Positions 61,001 to 64,000 of a stretch of 64,000 nt of DNA are shown piece by piece (position 1 is the stretch's first letter; each line of letters starts with the position of its first letter). The notes beneath the pieces were generated by a model. It was given only the letters and a program-made list of their open reading frames with translations. It ran no database searches and had not been told where the DNA came from. Source of the DNA: Paguma larvata (lineage: Eukaryota > Chordata > Mammalia > Carnivora > Viverridae); assembly GCA_030068075.1 (NCBI GenBank), contig CM057826.1, positions 34,460,211-34,524,210 of the forward strand, read 5' to 3'. Both the position numbers and the translations under genes were made by a program.

Positions 61001-62020
61001 AGCAGAAATTGCACATTAGTATCGGCATGACTTATCTTCATTACAGAATACTAGGAGGTACACAGTGGTGTCCTTGTGCTTCTTTTGCATATATGTCCTT
61101 TTGTATCAGGAAGCATTAATGGTGAAGAGTTTAAGTTTATGCCAGGTATCCTCTTGGACACTTGAAGGAATCTGGGATAAATATCATATCGTGTCAGTTT
61201 GGGCTCACATAATATATTGACTATTATTTGCCTTGTCTGGGGGAGCTCATAGCGTGGCACCCTCTGGCACTATACAAGCTTCCTTTGTTGAAGAAACTTA
61301 AAGGACTATAAACTATTATTTCATATCCCGAAAGAACAAAGGCATAGGTACTGAGATGAAAGAGTCTCATGGAAACTTTGCCAAGTCTCATGGAAACATC
61401 CAGTTTGCCAAGTGTATGTTTATCTACTACTTGCAAGTAGGTACTGAGAGGTACTTTGGATGCAAGAAATCAGGATCTTGTGTGAGAGGCTGATACCTTT
61501 AAGTCATGGGGAATAAAGAAGAAGAAGCGAACATTGGCATATGAACCAGGAGCCCAAAGGAGTGTCAGTAACAAGGATGCCGGAGCAATCAAGAGCCAGA
61601 AGTCCCCTAAGATACTTGAGTAAGTGAACAAGTGTTTCTACTGGACACCACAGAATAAGCTATCCTACTGGAAATCTCCCCTTCCATGTTTGTCCTTCAC
61701 CCCTCTCTACCCTGTTCTTTACTCAGGAAACTGGCCCCTGTAGATTACAATTAACGGATTCCCTGCTCTGACTTCCAGTGGGATTCAATCATCTGATGTA
61801 TAAACCAAGGGAAGAAGGAGAATGTAGTCAGTATTTTGTGCTTCCACTTTGCAGAGAGAGAGTTGGCTATATTTTCTGTTAAACGTAAGTGTTCCTATCA
61901 ATGCAGCCCCATCTACAAGACTCCCTTTTTGGACTTTCATTGTTGGTAACAGTTCTACGTTAACTATCCCTTGTGATCAGCAACACCCCACTCATAACTT
62001 GGTAAATAATCCTCTTTTGA
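58100..62020. other. Unassigned intron sequence
   Basis: About 3.9 kb, AT-rich, no gene recognised. Contains a perfect hairpin at 58750-58777 and a small tandem duplication at 61363-61404. The part at 61680-62020 has a medium-reiterated feel (GGATTCCCTGCTCTGACTTC) but I could not assign it. Confidence 0.5.
58750..58777. repeat. Perfect hairpin, 11-bp stem and 6-nt loop
   Basis: GCTAGTCACAT, loop GTAGAA, ATGTGACTAGC. Confidence 0.96.
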
Positions 62021-63050
62021 TTTTTGTTGTTAAAATATTTTTTATCCAAGTATGATTAACACACAGTGTTATATTAGTTTCAGGTGTATAATTTAATGAT
62101 TCGACAATTCTATACATTACTCAGTGCTCATCATAAGTTTACTCTTAATCCCCTTCACCTATTTCCCCCATCTCCCATTTACCTCCCCTCTTGCAACGAT
62201 CAATTTGTTCTCTGTATTTAAGAATCTGTTTTTTTGTCTCTTTTTTTCTTTGTTTTGTTTCTTAAATTCTGCATGAGTGAAATCACTTGGCATTTGCCTT
62301 TCTTTGACTGACTAATTTCCCTTACCATTATATCTTCTAGATCATCCATGTTGTTGCAAATGGCAAAATTTCATTCTGTTTTTGTGTCTGAGTAATATTC
62401 CACTATATATCTTTTTATCCACTCATCTAAGGATGAATATTTGGGTGGCTTCCATATATTGGCTATTGTAAATAGTGCTTCAATAAACATAGGGGTGCAT
62501 ATATCATTTTGATTTACTGTTTTCATTTTCTTAGGGCAAACAGCCAGTAGCAGAATTATTGGATCATATGGTAATTCTATTTTCAATTTTTTGAGGAACC
62601 TCCATACTGTTTCCCACAGTGGCTCTGCCAGCTTAGATTCTACCAAACTTTTAAAGAAGAGTAAATACCTATTCTTCTCAAACTATTCCAAAAAATAGAA
62701 GAGGAGGGAAAGATTACAAGGCCAGTATTACCCTAATACCAAAAGCAGATAAAGACATTACAAAAAAAAAAAAAACAAAAAAAAACTACAGGCCAATATC
62801 TCTGATGAAAATAGATGCCAAGAACCTCAACAAAATATTAGCAAACTGAATCCAATAATACATTAAAAAATAATTCATCATGATCAAGTGGGATTTAATC
62901 TAGGGATACAAAGGTGATTCAATATTTGCAAATTGATGCAATACATCACATTAACAAGAGAAAGGATAAAAACCATCTGATCATTTCAATAGATGTAGAA
63001 AAAGCATTTGACGAAGTACCACCTCCATTTGTAATAAAAACTCTGAACAG

Positions 63051-63266
63051 GGTTGCCTAGGTGACTTAGTCTAAATTCAGTTCAGGTCAAGATCTTGCAG
63101 TACATGGGTTCAAGCCCCGCATTGGGCTCTGTGCAGACAGCTCAGAGCCTGGAGTCTCCTTCAGATTCTGTGTCTCCCTATCTCCTTCTGTCCCTTCCCT
63201 GCTTTCTCTCTCTCTCTCCCCCCCCCTCTCTCTCTTTTTCTCAACAATAAAGCACTAAAAAAAATT
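63051..63266 (+). mobile_element. Feliform tRNA-Lys SINE (copy 19), inside the inverted L1
   Basis: Sense copy: GGTTGCCTAGGTGACTTAGT head, GGGTTCAAGCCCC B box, GAGCCTGGAGTCTCC body, CT-rich stretch, AACAATAAAGCACTAAAAA tail. TSD AAAACTCTGAACA (63037-63049) against AAAAGCTCTCAACA (63267-63280), imperfect. Confidence 0.92.
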
Positions 63267-63291
63267 AAAAGCTCTCAACAAAGTAGGTTTA

Positions 63292-63582
63292 TTGGGAACA
63301 TATCTCAACATAATAAGGGCTATCTATGAAACATTTCCAGTGAACACACTCCATGGAGAAAAACTGAAAGCTTTCCCTCTAAGATCTGAACAAGACACTC
63401 ACACCATTGTTATTCAAAATAGTACTGGAATTCTAGCCACAGCAATTAGACATGAAAAAGAAATAAAAGGCACCCACATTGGTAAGGAAGAAGTAAAATT
63501 TTCACTATTTGCAGATGACATGATAATATATATAGAAAACCCTAAAGACTCCACCAAAAAACTACTAGAATTGATAAATTAA
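63292..63582 (+). pseudogene. L1 ORF2 reverse transcriptase palm fragment
   Basis: A 96-codon open stretch of the L1 reverse transcriptase with the catalytic motif FADDMIIY intact near residues 74-81, followed by [15 protein letters not shown]. It is part of the inverted L1 at 62030-63935 and lacks the endonuclease and most of the RT, so it cannot act alone. It is better preserved than the same region of the L1 at 1-5185. Confidence 0.9.
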
Positions 63583-64000
63583 TTCAGTTAAGTCACAGAA
63601 TACAAAATTAGTATACATAAATCTGTTGCTTTTCTCTATACTAATAATGAAGTAGCAGAAAGAGAAATGAAGAAAACAATCCCATTTATAATTATACAAA
63701 GAAGGATAAAATAAGTAGGAATAAACTTAATGAAAGAGGTAAAAGACCTGTACTCTGAAAACTATAAAACATTAATGAAAGAAATTGAATATGATATAAA
63801 CAAATACAAAGATATTCCATGCTCATGATTGGGAGAATGAATATTGTTAAAATGTCCATATTACCCAAGGCAATCTATAGATTTAATGCAATCCCTGTTA
63901 AAATACCAACAGTGTTTTTCCCAGATCTAGAAGTAGTCCCCTTTTTAAAACCTTCCCCTTACTCTGTAACTTCAAAATGCAATCTGTTCTTGTGGGAATT

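Larger units (their letters stand above)
62030..63935. mobile_element. L1 with inverted 5' part (twin-priming structure)
   Basis: The left part (62030-62637) is the antisense L1 3' end: tail, 3' UTR (CACAGTGTTATATTAGTTTC, TACTCAGTGCTCATCATAAG) and ORF2 end (GAGGAACCTCCATACTGTTT). At 62638 the orientation flips: 62638-63935 is sense ORF2 reverse transcriptase (CAGGCCAATATCTCTGATGA, ATTTGACGAAGTACCACC), up to the segment AAAATACCAACAGTGTTTTT. Compared with the L1 at 1-5185, the pieces correspond to about 2630-3650 and about 4530 to the 3' end, with the part between missing. A SINE splits the sense piece. Sequence after 63935 is not L1. Confidence 0.88.

Overview
This is a 64 kb piece of a carnivoran nuclear genome, most likely a cat or other feliform. 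The evidence is about nineteen copies of the tRNA-Lys-derived carnivore SINE in its feliform form: a tRNA-like head with a GGTTCGAGCCCC-type B box, a 'GGGCTCTGTGCTGACAGCTC' body, a CT-rich stretch, an AATAAA-rich tail and short target-site duplications (TSDs). There are also L1 elements of carnivore type. The base composition is AT-rich and the long reading frames are broken, as expected of mammalian intron sequence.

Only one coding segment can be supported: a 219-bp exon at 37568-37786 on the minus strand, encoding the pore of the hyperpolarization-activated cation channel HCN1 (end of the turret, pore helix, CIGYG selectivity filter, S6 and the start of the C-linker). It has consensus splice sites at both ends and matches exon 4 of HCN1. 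Transcription runs right to left, so 37787-64000 is part of intron 3 and 1-37567 is part of intron 4.

Layout. 1-5185: a near-full-length but decayed L1. 5186-13430: mostly unassigned sequence with a tiny L1 tail, one SINE, a (GT)n tract, a MIR and an L2. 13430-14450: an L2 split by an old L1. 14450-26650: mainly unassigned, with MIRs, a MaLR LTR, four SINEs and a split L1M. 26650-28550: rearranged L1 pieces and L2. 28305-29284: a long inverted repeat. 29300-35930: SINEs, a MER2 fragment, a GC-richer block and an L1M piece. 37568-37786: HCN1 exon 4. 39280-42860: old L1 pieces and a GC-rich retrocopy-like block. 42911-42964: two abutting perfect hairpins. 43276-58085: a SINE-rich interval with MER5A, MIR, MLT1 and L2. 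62030-63935: an L1 with an inverted 5' part, interrupted by a SINE.

No operon-like or multi-gene system is present. I found no evidence for a new biological system. The points worth checking are structural: hairpins and inverted repeats, an unidentified GC-rich block, well-marked retrotransposition events, and antisense SINEs that could act as cryptic splice acceptors in HCN1. All repeat assignments come from reading and remembered consensus features, not from a database search, so the boundaries of old repeats are approximate.
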